Positions 28,282 to 37,356 of a stretch of DNA of 60,304 bases are shown piece after piece. The stretch is taken from contig CANJZW010000018.1 of assembly GCA_947479475.1 (NCBI GenBank), forward strand, positions 1 to 60,304, given 5' to 3'. The stretch's first letter is position 1. Every line of letters begins with the position of its first letter. This DNA is from Chthoniobacteraceae bacterium (GTDB taxonomy: Bacteria; Verrucomicrobiota; Verrucomicrobiia; Chthoniobacterales; Chthoniobacteraceae). The notes under the pieces are model-generated. The model saw only the letters and a list, made by a program, of their open reading frames with translations, was not told the DNA's origin and did no database searches. A program made the position numbers and the translations under genes.

Positions 28282-29048
28282 TGATCATGGATAGAAACAT
28301 GGAGTCGACATCTACGAGCACATTCCCCGTGGCCGTGTCTTGCGAAGGTTTAACCAAAGCCTTCGGCAAGGGAGAAGCCAGGGTCAAGGCCCTGCGCGGC
28401 GTTGATATGAAAGTAAAAAACGGGGAGTTGCTTATGCTGGTTGGCCCCTCTGGGTGTGGCAAAACCACACTGATCTCGATTATCGCCGGAGTTCTCCGGC
28501 GCGATGCAGGCGAATGCATTATCTTTGAGCGCGACTATGATTGCATGAGCGAAGACGAAACGACGTTATTTCGGGGCAAGAACATAGGCTTTGTTTTTCA
28601 GGCTTTTAATCTCATTCCCTCGCTAACGACCGCTGAAAATGTAGCTACGCCACTGATCATAAACGGCTTGAAGCCACGCGATGCGGTTAGAAAGGCCCGC
28701 GACATCCTGGCAGAAGTCGGGTTCGATCACCGAATGATGGAGTCACTCCCAACGGATTTGTCTGGTGGACAACAACAACGCGTCGCGATTGCCAGAGCCT
28801 TGGTCCATCAACCTCGCCTGATAGTGTGTGACGAACCAACCAGCGCCCTCGATGCGGAGACAGGAAGGAAAGTCATGGAACTGTTGCAACGGCTTGGGCG
28901 GGGCGAGAATCGAGCACTCGTCGTGGTCACTCATGACTCACGAATCTTTGATTTCGCCGATCGGATTGCGGAGATGAACGATGGAAGGATCACGCAAGTT
29001 GTGAGTTCCGCGCGGGAGTTAACGACGGCGCAGTCGAAAATCGAATAG
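28281..29048 (+). CDS. devA: DevA-like ABC transporter ATPase
   Basis: A 255-residue ATP-binding subunit of the LolD/MacB/DevA type. Walker A is LVGPSGCGKTTL, the Q-loop is GFVFQAFNLIPSLT, the signature is LSGGQQQRVAIARAL, Walker B is LIVCDEPTSALD, and the switch His is in VVVTHDSR. It powers the DevC-type permease encoded just upstream. The ATG at 28281 overlaps the permease stop; an ATG at 28287 is an alternative. The membrane-fusion gene follows after 6 bases, giving a compact permease-ATPase-fusion order. Confidence 0.92.
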   Translation: MIMDRNMESTSTSTFPVAVSCEGLTKAFGKGEARVKALRGVDMKVKNGELLMLVGPSGCGKTTLISIIAGVLRRDAGECIIFERDYDCMSEDETTLFRGKNIGFVFQAFNLIPSLTTAENVATPLIINGLKPRDAVRKARDILAEVGFDHRMMESLPTDLSGGQQQRVAIARALVHQPRLIVCDEPTSALDAETGRKVMELLQRLGRGENRALVVVTHDSRIFDFADRIAEMNDGRITQVVSSARELTTAQSKIE

Positions 29049-29054
29049 GAAATC

Positions 29055-29987
29055 ATGATGATCAAAAAATATCTTTTGCCGATCTTGGCGCTTATCGGAT
29101 TTGGTCTGGGCGTTTTCGCAGCCATCCGCAGCGCCCAGAGTTTGGTCCCTCCACCGATGGTTTCTAATGCTCCAAGTCCACCCTACCAGACGTTTGTAGC
29201 AGGTGCTGGTCTAGTCGAAGCAAACACCGAAAACATCGCGATTGGCACACACATCGCTGGGATCGTCACGAAGATCTCTGTGGAAATCGGCACCCACGTA
29301 AAGCGAGGGGCGCCACTCTTCAGCATCGACGACCGCGCAATCCAAGCAACCTTATCAAGTCTACTAGCGGCCGTTAAGGTGGCCGAATCTCAACTCGCGC
29401 AGGCACAATACGAATCCAGAATTGGAGAAGCATTAGCACAAAAACATGTGATCAGCAGCGAGGACGCGAGTCTGCGGAAATATGTTGCCGATACTGCGGT
29501 CGCTCAACTTGAGCTCGCACAAGCTCAAGCCGGTGCAACAGCCATTGATGCGGAACGTTTAATTGTTCGCGCTCCTGTGGATGGAGAGATCCTGCAGCTC
29601 AAGATTCATCCGGGTGAGTTTGCGCAAACTGGGGTGGTGTCACCGCCATTGCTACTGATGGGCAATCTGGATCCACTCCATATTCGTGTCGACGTGGACG
29701 AAAATGAAGCCTGGCGGGTCGTCACTGGGGCTTCTGCCGTGGGTTATCTACGCGGCAATGCCGACATCTCGATGCCACTAAATTTCGTCCGGTTTGAGCC
29801 CTATGTGATTCCGAAAGTTTCGCTAACCGGGGCGTCCAAGGAGCGCGTGGATACTCGGGTGATGCAGATCATCTACAGCTTCAGCCGCGGAACGTCTTCG
29901 GTGAAACCCGGCCAACAAATGGACGTGTATATTGATGCGCCACCTCAAACACCTGGGCCAAAAATCTACCTCCCATCCGCTTCATAG
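29055..29987 (+). CDS. devB: DevB/HlyD-type membrane fusion protein
   Basis: A 310-residue periplasmic adaptor anchored by an N-terminal helix (about residues 5-25). The N-terminal beta-barrel/lipoyl half includes AGIVTKISVEIGTHVKRGAPLF. A coiled-coil hairpin follows (about 90-165), rich in Ala, Gln and Glu, then the second lipoyl half LIVRAPVDGEILQLKIHPGEF and a beta-barrel. It should bridge the DevC permease to an outer-membrane TolC-like channel, which is not encoded in the window. The C-terminal end is short compared with many HlyD proteins. It is the third gene of the exporter operon. Confidence 0.87.
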   Translation: MMIKKYLLPILALIGFGLGVFAAIRSAQSLVPPPMVSNAPSPPYQTFVAGAGLVEANTENIAIGTHIAGIVTKISVEIGTHVKRGAPLFSIDDRAIQATLSSLLAAVKVAESQLAQAQYESRIGEALAQKHVISSEDASLRKYVADTAVAQLELAQAQAGATAIDAERLIVRAPVDGEILQLKIHPGEFAQTGVVSPPLLLMGNLDPLHIRVDVDENEAWRVVTGASAVGYLRGNADISMPLNFVRFEPYVIPKVSLTGASKERVDTRVMQIIYSFSRGTSSVKPGQQMDVYIDAPPQTPGPKIYLPSAS

Positions 29988-30101
29988 GTTTCAACGTAAT
30001 CCTCGCAGAGCCCTTTTTAAGGTCCTTGCCAGCGTCCCGATCGTGGGTTGGCTTGCGATGGTCAATCGGCGCGGGCACCCAGAAATCACCCTATCCATTT
30101 T

Positions 30102-30530
30102 ATGATCTGGATTGTCGCCGTTCTGTGCATCGCAGTTTGTGGCTGGTATCGGTATGAGGGACGCTGGGACAGGCAATTGTTCGCGTCTGAGGAAGGGCGT
30201 GTTTGTGTGAATGTCCACCCGCATGAGGCAATTTTGTTTTTGGAAGCGCATCCTGAAACACAGGTGCTTGATGTGCGTGATAAGGACGAGTTCTGTGTGG
30301 GCGCTTTGCCGGGCGCGGTGAATCTCTCTTTAGGCGATGACGAGTTCCCGCAAAAATCCTTCGGTCTTGAGAGAGACAGGCCGGTGCTTGTGTATTGCGC
30401 GGGCGGTTATCGGAGCCGAAAGGCCGCGGCGATCCTGAAAGAGCAAGGATTCAGGAACATTCAGCATCTGCACCGCGGGTATCATTCCTGGCAGTTTGCC
30501 GGATTTCCTGTTTTGAAGCCCTCAACCTAA
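30102..30530 (+). CDS. Membrane-anchored rhodanese-like protein
   Basis: A 142-residue single-domain rhodanese with an N-terminal transmembrane helix (MIWIVAVLCIAVCGWYRY). The domain has DVRDKDEFCVGALPGAVNLSL and the active-site loop VYCAGGYRSRKAA, whose cysteine would carry the persulfide. The loop has six residues after Cys, fitting sulfur transfer rather than the longer Cdc25-type loop. It lies 114 bases after the exporter operon and before the second 97-base element. The start at 30102 was chosen because it begins the membrane helix. Possible roles are sulfur transfer or thiol/metalloid chemistry in the envelope, and the nearby arsA makes the latter attractive but unproven. Confidence 0.85.
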   Translation: MIWIVAVLCIAVCGWYRYEGRWDRQLFASEEGRVCVNVHPHEAILFLEAHPETQVLDVRDKDEFCVGALPGAVNLSLGDDEFPQKSFGLERDRPVLVYCAGGYRSRKAAAILKEQGFRNIQHLHRGYHSWQFAGFPVLKPST

Positions 30531-30649
30531 CGGGGCCCTTTTTTTTGAAACACCTTTAACGAGGTCTGGATTTACTGGGGGTTTGGATTTGTTGAGCACC
30601 GTCTTGGCGGTACGCTCTAAAATTTCACCGGTTTCGTTTTGTGATCCAC

Positions 30650-30746
30650 GGATCGTAAAAAGTGCGCACGATTTAAGGGTAGATGCGTAGCGGCCACTTC
30701 GTCTTTTGGCGAAACTTCGGCACATGAACGAGCGCGGATTGGCTAA
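30650..30746 (+). repeat. 97-base intergenic element, copy 2
   Basis: The second copy of the element at 27015-27111, in the same orientation, 63 bases before arsA. Identity is densest in the first 45 bases and around CATGAACGA. Together the two copies bracket the DevCAB exporter and the rhodanese gene (about 3.6 kb). Confidence 0.8.
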
Positions 30747-30809
30747 AACCACCGGCCCTTGTTCATTTCGAAAAATGGCGGTCGAGGGGCAAAACACATT
30801 TTTTTTCCT

Positions 30810-32588
30810 ATGAGCACTATCAAAAGCATCCCGGACTGGCTGACCAAACCGACGCGGTTCATGTTTTTCACGGGCAAAGGCGGGGTTGGTAAAACATCGC
30901 TGTCCACCGCCACCGCCATTTACCTGGCAGACAACGGAAAACAGGTGCTGCTGGTCAGTACCGATGCGGCCTCCAATTTGGACGTCATGCTGAACATCAC
31001 GCTCAGCAACCATCCCATCCCCGTGCCCGGGGTGCCAGGATTGGAGGTGTTGAACATTGACCCGGAAGAAGCCGTTGAGGCGTACCGGCAACGGGTAATC
31101 GAGCAAATGCCCGCGCGCACGAGTGACGAGGAAAAAGCGGCCGTAATCGAACAATTGTCCGGAGCATGCACCACCGAGATTGCATCGTTTGACGAGTTTT
31201 CAAGCTTGCTGGCAGCGGAATCCTGCCGCTATGACCACGTTATTTTTGACACCGCCCCAAGTGGCCACACCCTAAGACTGCTGAGTCTCCCGAAAGCGTG
31301 GAGCGGGTTTCTGGCGGGCAATGACAAGGGAGCTTCTTGCCTGGGACCGCATTCGGGCCTGAAGATGCAAGAGACGCGCTTCAACCTGGCCCTAGGGGCT
31401 TTGAGTGACCCCGCCCTGACTAGTGTGGAACTGATCACGCGTCCTGATGTTGGTGCACTGGCTGAAGCCGCGCGTACTAGCGAGGAGTTGAAAAGGCTTG
31501 GTTTGCTCAATCAGCGTTTAATCATCAACGGCGTTTTCCGCGCGAGTACGCAGACCGACGCCGTGGCTTCAGCCATCGAGCGGCAAGGGCAAAGCGCAAT
31601 GACACAGATGCCCGAGGTATTGCGATATTTGCCATGCGATGAAGTGCCGCTCCGTGCGTTAGGCAATGTGGGACTGCCAGCGCTTCGGGCCTTGTTGACA
31701 GATACACCTGCACATTCCCTGCCCTATACGGTGCCGAGCCATCAAATGACGGCTCTCAAAATGAAGGATCTGGTAGACGAATTGTCTGTGCAGGATCACG
31801 GGCTAATCATGGTTATGGGCAAAGGTGGCGTGGGGAAAACTACGATCGCTGCGGCCTTGGCGCTGAGTCTGGTGGCACGCGGGAAAACCGTTCATTTGAG
31901 CACCACTGATCCGGCCGCGCACCTCACACAAACCTTGGGCGCACAAGTGTCCAGTATGGAGATCAGCCGCATCGACCCCAAGGTGGAAACCCAAAAATAC
32001 ATTGATAAGATCATGGCCTCCAAAGGCGCAGCATTGGATGAGAACGAAAAAGCGCTGTTGTTGGAAGACCTGCAATCGCCATGTACCGAGGAGGTGGCTG
32101 TTTTTCATGCTTTCTCGCACATTGTTGCGCAAGCGCGCAGCGGCTTTGTAGTGCTGGACACTGCGCCCACTGGGCACTCTTTGCTGTTGATGGACGCGGC
32201 CGGGGCTTACCACCGGCAAATGATGATGAGCTCCAGAGAATACGCTGGGAAGTCGACGAAGATCATTACGCCACTCATGCGGCTGCAGGACGCCAACTAC
32301 ACGCGCATCATTTTGGTCACCCTACCCGAGGCGACACCTGTGCTACAAGCAGCCGCGTTGCAGGCAGATTTGCGGCGAGCTCAGATCGAGCCGTACGCCT
32401 GGATTATGAACCAATCGATACTGGCTGCCGGCACGCAAGATCCCTTGCTGGTTGCCCGCATTGAGGAGGAAGTTCAACAAATGAAGAAGATCCAAAAACT
32501 GACGCAAAAAGTCTTTGTGATTCCTTTTTCAGTTGCCCCGCCGATCGGCTTGAAAGCCCTGCAGCAGTTGAGCAACGATCCCCTTTAA
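30810..32588 (+). CDS. arsA: ArsA arsenite-transporting ATPase
   Basis: A 592-residue tandem ATPase that energises the ArsB arsenite/antimonite efflux channel. Two halves each carry a deviant Walker A: FTGKGGVGKTS (about residue 20) and VMGKGGVGKTT (about 335). Each also has the ArsA switch motif, FDTAPSGHTL and LDTAPTGHSL. The three cysteines that bind As(III)/Sb(III) in the plasmid R773 protein are all present in matching contexts: Cys120 in LSGACTTEIASFDEF, Cys177 in GASCLGP, and Cys425 in LQSPCTEEVAVF. This argues for a real metalloid pump ATPase rather than a Get3-like protein. No arsB, arsD, arsR or arsC is in the window. A hairpin terminator follows. Confidence 0.93.
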   Translation: MSTIKSIPDWLTKPTRFMFFTGKGGVGKTSLSTATAIYLADNGKQVLLVSTDAASNLDVMLNITLSNHPIPVPGVPGLEVLNIDPEEAVEAYRQRVIEQMPARTSDEEKAAVIEQLSGACTTEIASFDEFSSLLAAESCRYDHVIFDTAPSGHTLRLLSLPKAWSGFLAGNDKGASCLGPHSGLKMQETRFNLALGALSDPALTSVELITRPDVGALAEAARTSEELKRLGLLNQRLIINGVFRASTQTDAVASAIERQGQSAMTQMPEVLRYLPCDEVPLRALGNVGLPALRALLTDTPAHSLPYTVPSHQMTALKMKDLVDELSVQDHGLIMVMGKGGVGKTTIAAALALSLVARGKTVHLSTTDPAAHLTQTLGAQVSSMEISRIDPKVETQKYIDKIMASKGAALDENEKALLLEDLQSPCTEEVAVFHAFSHIVAQARSGFVVLDTAPTGHSLLLMDAAGAYHRQMMMSSREYAGKSTKIITPLMRLQDANYTRIILVTLPEATPVLQAAALQADLRRAQIEPYAWIMNQSILAAGTQDPLLVARIEEEVQQMKKIQKLTQKVFVIPFSVAPPIGLKALQQLSNDPL

Positions 32589-32637
32589 AAGTTTGAGATA
32601 TCCGGAGGGAGGTGCTGTGTTCCGTTGTGTGTATTTC

Positions 32638-32657
32638 GCCTTATTTCTAAGGCTTTT
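32638..32657 (+). terminator. Rho-independent terminator after arsA
   Basis: GCCTTA (32638-32643) and TAAGGC (32648-32653) form a 6-pair stem with a TTTC loop, followed directly by TTTT. It lies 50 bases after the arsA stop, in front of the converging lpxK gene. Confidence 0.6.
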
Positions 32658-32759
32658 CCGCCCGGTATTGTCCGGTATGGTTGAGGGGCGGGCTGATGCT
32701 GGCAGCCATAGAGGCTGCTTCGGGGTTTGGGAAGAGTCAGTGATCCCCCCCCCAGCATG

Positions 32760-33956
32760 CTAGGCCAGGACGAGCTCTGGAAGGCGGGCGGCGGGCGGTT
32801 CGCAAATGCGCTGGATGAGTTCGTCCCAGACGTCCTGGCCGGCGAGGATTTCAATTTCAACGCGCAAAAACAGAATGGGAACGTCCGTTCCTGGAGGGCG
32901 GTGCGGGAATCGGACGCTGTCTTTTTCGGTGGTGACGACGGCGTCCAAATCGCGCCGTTCGCAGCGTGCCATGAACTCGGTGAGTTCTTTTTCGGAGAAC
33001 ATGTGATGGTCTGCGAAACGGGCGGTGATGTGGAGGGCTGCGCCCAAGGCCGTGAGCTTTTCTTCAAAGCTTTCTGGCCTTGCGATGCCTGAAAGGGCCC
33101 CGATGTGTTTGCCAAGAAGCCACTCCAGAGGCAGTTCCTCACCCGTGTAGAGGTTTTTTAAATGGAGCGCCTTGTGGTTGCACTCGATGATGCCAGCCGT
33201 CCGGTTGTAACAGCGGATTCGCTCTATGAGCTGAGCATTGTCCTTGCCCTCGGTTTTGGTGATGAAGATGTAGTTGGCCCGCCTGAGATTTTCCGGGGGT
33301 TCACGGAGGGTGCCTCGTGGGAGGAGGTATTCGTTTCCAAAGGGAGCCTGTCGGTCGATGAGGCAGATTTCAACGCGGCGGCGCAGGGGTGCGTATTGCA
33401 TTCCGTCGTCCAGAAGAAGGGTGTCGCAGCCGAAGAGTTGGACGGCTTCGAGGGCCGCGCGCACGCGGTCTTTGTCGACAAGGACAACGACGTCGCCCAG
33501 CGAGCGGGCCAGCATGAAAGGTTCGTCGCCGGCAAAGCGGCTATCGAGGAGAAGGCGTTCCCCATCGTGAACGACGCGGGTTTTGCGTCGTTCCAAGCCG
33601 AGCCATTTTCGCTGGAGGCGGCGGAATAGAGGCGGCTTCTTCGCCTTATAGCCGCGGGACAAAATGGCGACATGGCGTCCGGCGTCCTGAAGTGTCCGGG
33701 CGAGTTTTTCGACAACCGGTGTTTTGCCAGTGCCGCCCACCGTGAGATTTCCGATGGAGATGACCAGCGCACCGGGGCTGCGCGATTTGAGGATGCGTTT
33801 GCGAAAAAGCCAGAGGCGGAACCCGACAATGCGCCGGAAGACGCCGCTCAACATCCAGAGCACGAACCGAAGCAGGGAGGCGCGTTTGCCCTTTCGCCTT
33901 TCAAGGATGACCTCGATGGCAAACTGTTCGAATTCGTCCAGTTGCTGTGATGCCAT
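32760..33956 (-). CDS. lpxK: Tetraacyldisaccharide 4'-kinase LpxK
   Basis: A 398-residue inner-membrane kinase that adds the 4'-phosphate to the lipid A precursor, making lipid IVA. The P-loop GNLTVGGTGKTPVVE is the family signature, preceded by a hydrophobic, basic N-terminal segment (FVLWMLSGVFRRIVGFRLWL) that anchors it to the membrane. ILSRGYKAKK and VVLVDKDRVRAAL-type blocks follow, then LLLDDGMQYAPLRR, matching the LpxK DDG-x-Q motif, and IGALSGIARPESFEEKL. It is somewhat longer than typical LpxK. It shows the organism makes lipid A. It lies 11 bases after thrB and is probably the last gene of that transcript. Confidence 0.93.
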   Translation of the reverse strand: MASQQLDEFEQFAIEVILERRKGKRASLLRFVLWMLSGVFRRIVGFRLWLFRKRILKSRSPGALVISIGNLTVGGTGKTPVVEKLARTLQDAGRHVAILSRGYKAKKPPLFRRLQRKWLGLERRKTRVVHDGERLLLDSRFAGDEPFMLARSLGDVVVLVDKDRVRAALEAVQLFGCDTLLLDDGMQYAPLRRRVEICLIDRQAPFGNEYLLPRGTLREPPENLRRANYIFITKTEGKDNAQLIERIRCYNRTAGIIECNHKALHLKNLYTGEELPLEWLLGKHIGALSGIARPESFEEKLTALGAALHITARFADHHMFSEKELTEFMARCERRDLDAVVTTEKDSVRFPHRPPGTDVPILFLRVEIEILAGQDVWDELIQRICEPPAARLPELVLA

Positions 33957-33967
33957 GCGGGGAAGCC

Positions 33968-34834
33968 CTAAGAGGCCGGGAGAACTACGGTTCCAATGTT
34001 GTCCGCCTGCGTGATGACCATTTTATGGAGCCCTTGCGCGGCAGCGGACATGGCGGCGGCAACTTCCTCCGCACCCTCCAGAGTCACGCAGCAAATCGTG
34101 GAACCGGAGCCCGAAAGAAAACCGCCCAAGGCGCCCGCCCGTTCACCTGCGGCAATGACCTCGGAAAGAAAGGGGATTAGCGCCCGGCGGAAAGGTTGGT
34201 GCAAACCATCGGCAAAGGCGCCGCGCAGAAGAGGGTAGTTTTGGGAGGCGAAAGCGGCCGTGATTCTGCAGGCGTTGGCGCAGCTGAGGACGGCGGCGGA
34301 GTGTTCGAGCTGGAGGGGCAAAACCTGTCTCGCGGCGGGAGTGCTCACTTCAAAATCGGGGATTAACAGGACGAAAGTCAGGGCATTGCTGACTTCAAAC
34401 CGCGCGGTGTCGGCACCACCGGCTACAGTGAAGCCGCCGAACGCCGCTGGTGCAGCGTTGTCCGGATGCCCCTCCAATTTGGCGCAGAGTTCAAAAAGGT
34501 CGTGTTTTGTGAGGGGGGAGCCCGCCAGGACGTTCAAGCCGCTCAGGAGCCCCAGACGGACAGTCACGGAACTGCCCATGCCCCTTGATCGTGGAACCTC
34601 TCCTTCGATGGACCAGGAGAAGGGAAATTCAGGCAGACTTGTCTTCAGGAAAAACGTTTCAGCGGCCTCCCTGGCCATGGCGTCACCGGGGTGAAAGCCA
34701 TCCTTGGAGTCGGGTGTCTCGGGCTGGCGGGTGACTGTGACACGATTGGCAAGGCCGAGGGCAATTCCGAGGCAATCATAGCCTGGACCAAGGTTTGCCG
34801 TCGTTGCGGGAACGCGGATAGTGACGGACTGCAT
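33968..34834 (-). CDS. thrB: Homoserine kinase
   Basis: A 288-residue GHMP kinase that phosphorylates L-homoserine on the threonine pathway. The N-terminal VPATTANLGPGYDCLGIAL is diagnostic. The ATP loop VPRSRGMGSSVTVRLGLL replaces the usual GLGSSA with GMGSSV. Substrate residues follow in EGHPDNAAPAAFGGF. The C-terminal LSGSGSTICCVT matches the GHMP third motif. The length is normal. No other threonine genes are adjacent; thrB sits between comEC and lpxK on the same strand, so this is a mixed housekeeping transcript. Confidence 0.93.
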   Translation of the reverse strand: MQSVTIRVPATTANLGPGYDCLGIALGLANRVTVTRQPETPDSKDGFHPGDAMAREAAETFFLKTSLPEFPFSWSIEGEVPRSRGMGSSVTVRLGLLSGLNVLAGSPLTKHDLFELCAKLEGHPDNAAPAAFGGFTVAGGADTARFEVSNALTFVLLIPDFEVSTPAARQVLPLQLEHSAAVLSCANACRITAAFASQNYPLLRGAFADGLHQPFRRALIPFLSEVIAAGERAGALGGFLSGSGSTICCVTLEGAEEVAAAMSAAAQGLHKMVITQADNIGTVVLPAS

Positions 34835-34959
34835 CCCCTCACTATAGGCGGGGAAGGTTGGTTAAGAAAGCCGTAAGAGTGCTTCGAAAAGCGGGGCGGA
34901 AGCGCCGGTTTAGCCGTTTCACGGAGAAAAGCGGCACGGGTGCTGTGTGGCATGAGGGA

Positions 34960-37275
34960 TTAATTGCCGGGCTTGGCGGTCCAGAGAAATTCCTCCCCGT
35001 TTAAAAACGAGCGCAGCCTGTTTGTTTTTCCGGGCCAGGCTTCTACTGCGCCGACATTTTTTTGGAGCCAAACCGTGGTTCCTTGTTGGCGCCATTTGAG
35101 GGCCCAGGCTTGAAGGGCGTCTTCATTTCTGTGGAACGGCGAGCTGGCCACGATCACTAGCTTTGGGTTTACGGCTTTGACAAAATCATCGGTGCCCGTG
35201 AGCTCGCGCCCGTGGGAGCCTCTGATCCAAATATCGGCTTGGAGTTGTGCCCTGTTTTGTTCGAGCAACCAGCGTTCCGAGGGGAACCCGGCGTCGGCTG
35301 TGTACAGGATGCTCCACTGAGGTGTGGACCAACGGAGGATAAGGCAGTTGTCGTCGGCGACTGAAGCGGTGTGGCCCGGGGGTGGATAGAGAACGTCGCA
35401 GGCCACGTTGTTGGATGAAGGAAGTGGCATTCCAGCATGAAGGATGGAAATGTTCCCTCCCGACTCCAGCAGCCCTTGCAGTGTTTTTTTAACCTGTGTG
35501 GAGCGGTCCTTGCCCGCTGTTTTCACAACCACGGAGGGAGGCAGGGTTTCAAACACGGCCTGCGCCCCGGCAACGTGTGCGGTATCGCCGTGGGAGAGCG
35601 CAAGGCCGTCCAGGGTGCGTATTCCGTAGAGGCCGAGGGCGGGGAGGATGATTTGAGCGGCTTGGGCGCCCGTGCCGCAATCCAGCAACCAATGGCAGCG
35701 GCCTTCTCGCACCAATACGGCGCCGCCTTCACCGACATCAAATACGACCAGCGAGGGCGTCTGCCTCCAGAGAAGGCCGACTTGCCAGTGGCCGCCGGGT
35801 AACCCGCTGGACCAATGCACAAAGTGGAGCAGCACCGAGGCGCACGCAGCGTTGGCGCGGTTGAGCGCGGGAGTCACGGGGCCCAGGGGCGCACAAAGAA
35901 GGGACAGGAAACCAAGAGCCATGTTTACAAACGCCAACGGGACAGCGACAAGGTTGGCAAGGATGGAGACGGGGGCGATTTGGTGGAAAACGAAGAGGCC
36001 CCAAGGCAAGCCCGCGCCCCAACAAACGACGGCAGTCGAGAGAGCCTCCGCCCCTTTCCCCCCGAAAAAGAGCCATCGCCGTTGTGGAAGGCTCCAGAGT
36101 TTTTTTGGGAGGAGAAGATCGGGTTCGAGTTTTTTCCGAAGGTATTGCGTCAGGGGCTGGGCGATGAGGTTCAGCGCCAGGACCAAACCAAAAGAAAGCT
36201 GGAAGCCCACTTCAAAGAGAGAATTGCCATCCACGAGAAGGAGCAAAAGCGCCGCGCCGCCGAGGCTGTTCAAACTGACGGCCGGCCGGTGGATCCATTC
36301 CACCCCGAGCCAGAGCAGGCTCATACACAACGCGCGCATGCAGCTCGCGCCAAGACCGGTTACCACGGCGTAACCCACCAGCAAGGGGAGGGCCACCACG
36401 GAAGCCGTACGCGGCCCGGCGCCGACTAGACGGAGTAAAAGGGCGAGAAAACCGGCCAGCATTGAGAGGTTGAGCCCGCTCACGGCAAAAAGGTGGAGGG
36501 TCCCAGAGTCACGGAACCAGGGACGGGATTCTTGAAGCGCGTGGCCTTGGATGCCAAACACCATGCTTACGATGAGTTCGTGTATTTCCCGGCGGTCCTC
36601 GATGCCGCGGAGGAGCTGCGCGGCCAAGGCCTCCCTCACCTGTGCCGCCCAGCTTTGCAGTCGCCAGCCCACCGCTTTGAGGACGCCTCCTTCAGACGAA
36701 TGACGCATGAAAACCTCCGCCCACACGTTTTGGCGGCTCTGAAAGTTCGCATTATCCCGCTCTCCTGGATTACGCGGAGGCGGGATGCGGTGAATCGCCG
36801 CCCGAAGCCACACTTGATCCCCGCAGTCCGGAGCGACGCCGCGCCAGTGGACGAGCAGCCGGGTGTCGGGAAGGGCGGCGTCCGCGGGCTGGGCGAGGCG
36901 CACGCGCAGGTGGAAGGTGCATCGCTGGAGAAGCGGGGCTTCGGAGTGGTGAGTTGCCGCTTGGATTTGGGGTATGTCCTCGACTTCGCCTTGAAGTTCG
37001 ACCGTCTCGGTCTGCCTTTCACTCAGGCGGGTAGCGATTGCGCGGGATGGGCTGAGCGGATGCCGCCAGAGGTGCAACATTCCCGCGCCTGCGAAAACGA
37101 GGAGCAGCGCGGCGTAACGAACGGGCCTGAGGAGGGCGTAGGTTGCCGCCCCGGCGCACAGTCCCAGACAGATTTCTGGAGGGAGCGGGCTTTGGTCGCA
37201 GAGGAGGACGCCGAAGGCGGCGCACAACGCGGCGTCAAAAAGCGGGCGGGGCGGCGGTGAAAACGGCGGCGGCAT
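34960..37275 (-). CDS. comEC: ComEC/Rec2 DNA-uptake channel
   Basis: A 771-residue inner-membrane protein for passage of single-stranded DNA in natural transformation. An N-terminal membrane and DUF4131-type region leads into the Competence domain (about residues 215-500) with DSGTLHLFAVSGLNLSMLAG, a classic HLFAVSGLN signature, and many hydrophobic helices. The C-terminal metallo-beta-lactamase domain starts LVVFDVGEGGAVLV and contains LALSHGDTAHVAGA, where the usual SHxHxDH metal motif is altered (SHGDTAH). The nuclease role may therefore be weakened. Comparable alterations occur in other ComEC proteins. No pilus or comEA genes are nearby. Confidence 0.9.
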   Translation of the reverse strand: MPPPFSPPPRPLFDAALCAAFGVLLCDQSPLPPEICLGLCAGAATYALLRPVRYAALLLVFAGAGMLHLWRHPLSPSRAIATRLSERQTETVELQGEVEDIPQIQAATHHSEAPLLQRCTFHLRVRLAQPADAALPDTRLLVHWRGVAPDCGDQVWLRAAIHRIPPPRNPGERDNANFQSRQNVWAEVFMRHSSEGGVLKAVGWRLQSWAAQVREALAAQLLRGIEDRREIHELIVSMVFGIQGHALQESRPWFRDSGTLHLFAVSGLNLSMLAGFLALLLRLVGAGPRTASVVALPLLVGYAVVTGLGASCMRALCMSLLWLGVEWIHRPAVSLNSLGGAALLLLLVDGNSLFEVGFQLSFGLVLALNLIAQPLTQYLRKKLEPDLLLPKKLWSLPQRRWLFFGGKGAEALSTAVVCWGAGLPWGLFVFHQIAPVSILANLVAVPLAFVNMALGFLSLLCAPLGPVTPALNRANAACASVLLHFVHWSSGLPGGHWQVGLLWRQTPSLVVFDVGEGGAVLVREGRCHWLLDCGTGAQAAQIILPALGLYGIRTLDGLALSHGDTAHVAGAQAVFETLPPSVVVKTAGKDRSTQVKKTLQGLLESGGNISILHAGMPLPSSNNVACDVLYPPPGHTASVADDNCLILRWSTPQWSILYTADAGFPSERWLLEQNRAQLQADIWIRGSHGRELTGTDDFVKAVNPKLVIVASSPFHRNEDALQAWALKWRQQGTTVWLQKNVGAVEAWPGKTNRLRSFLNGEEFLWTAKPGN

Positions 37276-37356
37276 CCCCTACGGAATCGCAGGAGCGTGG
37301 CGGCTTTGTGGGGTGGCCGTATGGGGCGGCCGTGTGGGGTTATCGGCGGGAGTGGA

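Noticed and set aside
32745..32753. Run of nine Cs just after lpxK
   Set aside because: It is outside any gene; it may be a real homopolymer or a sequencing artefact and affects no reading frame.
36493..37260. A 255-codon open frame on the plus strand
   Set aside because: It is antisense to comEC and shows only low-complexity charged sequence.
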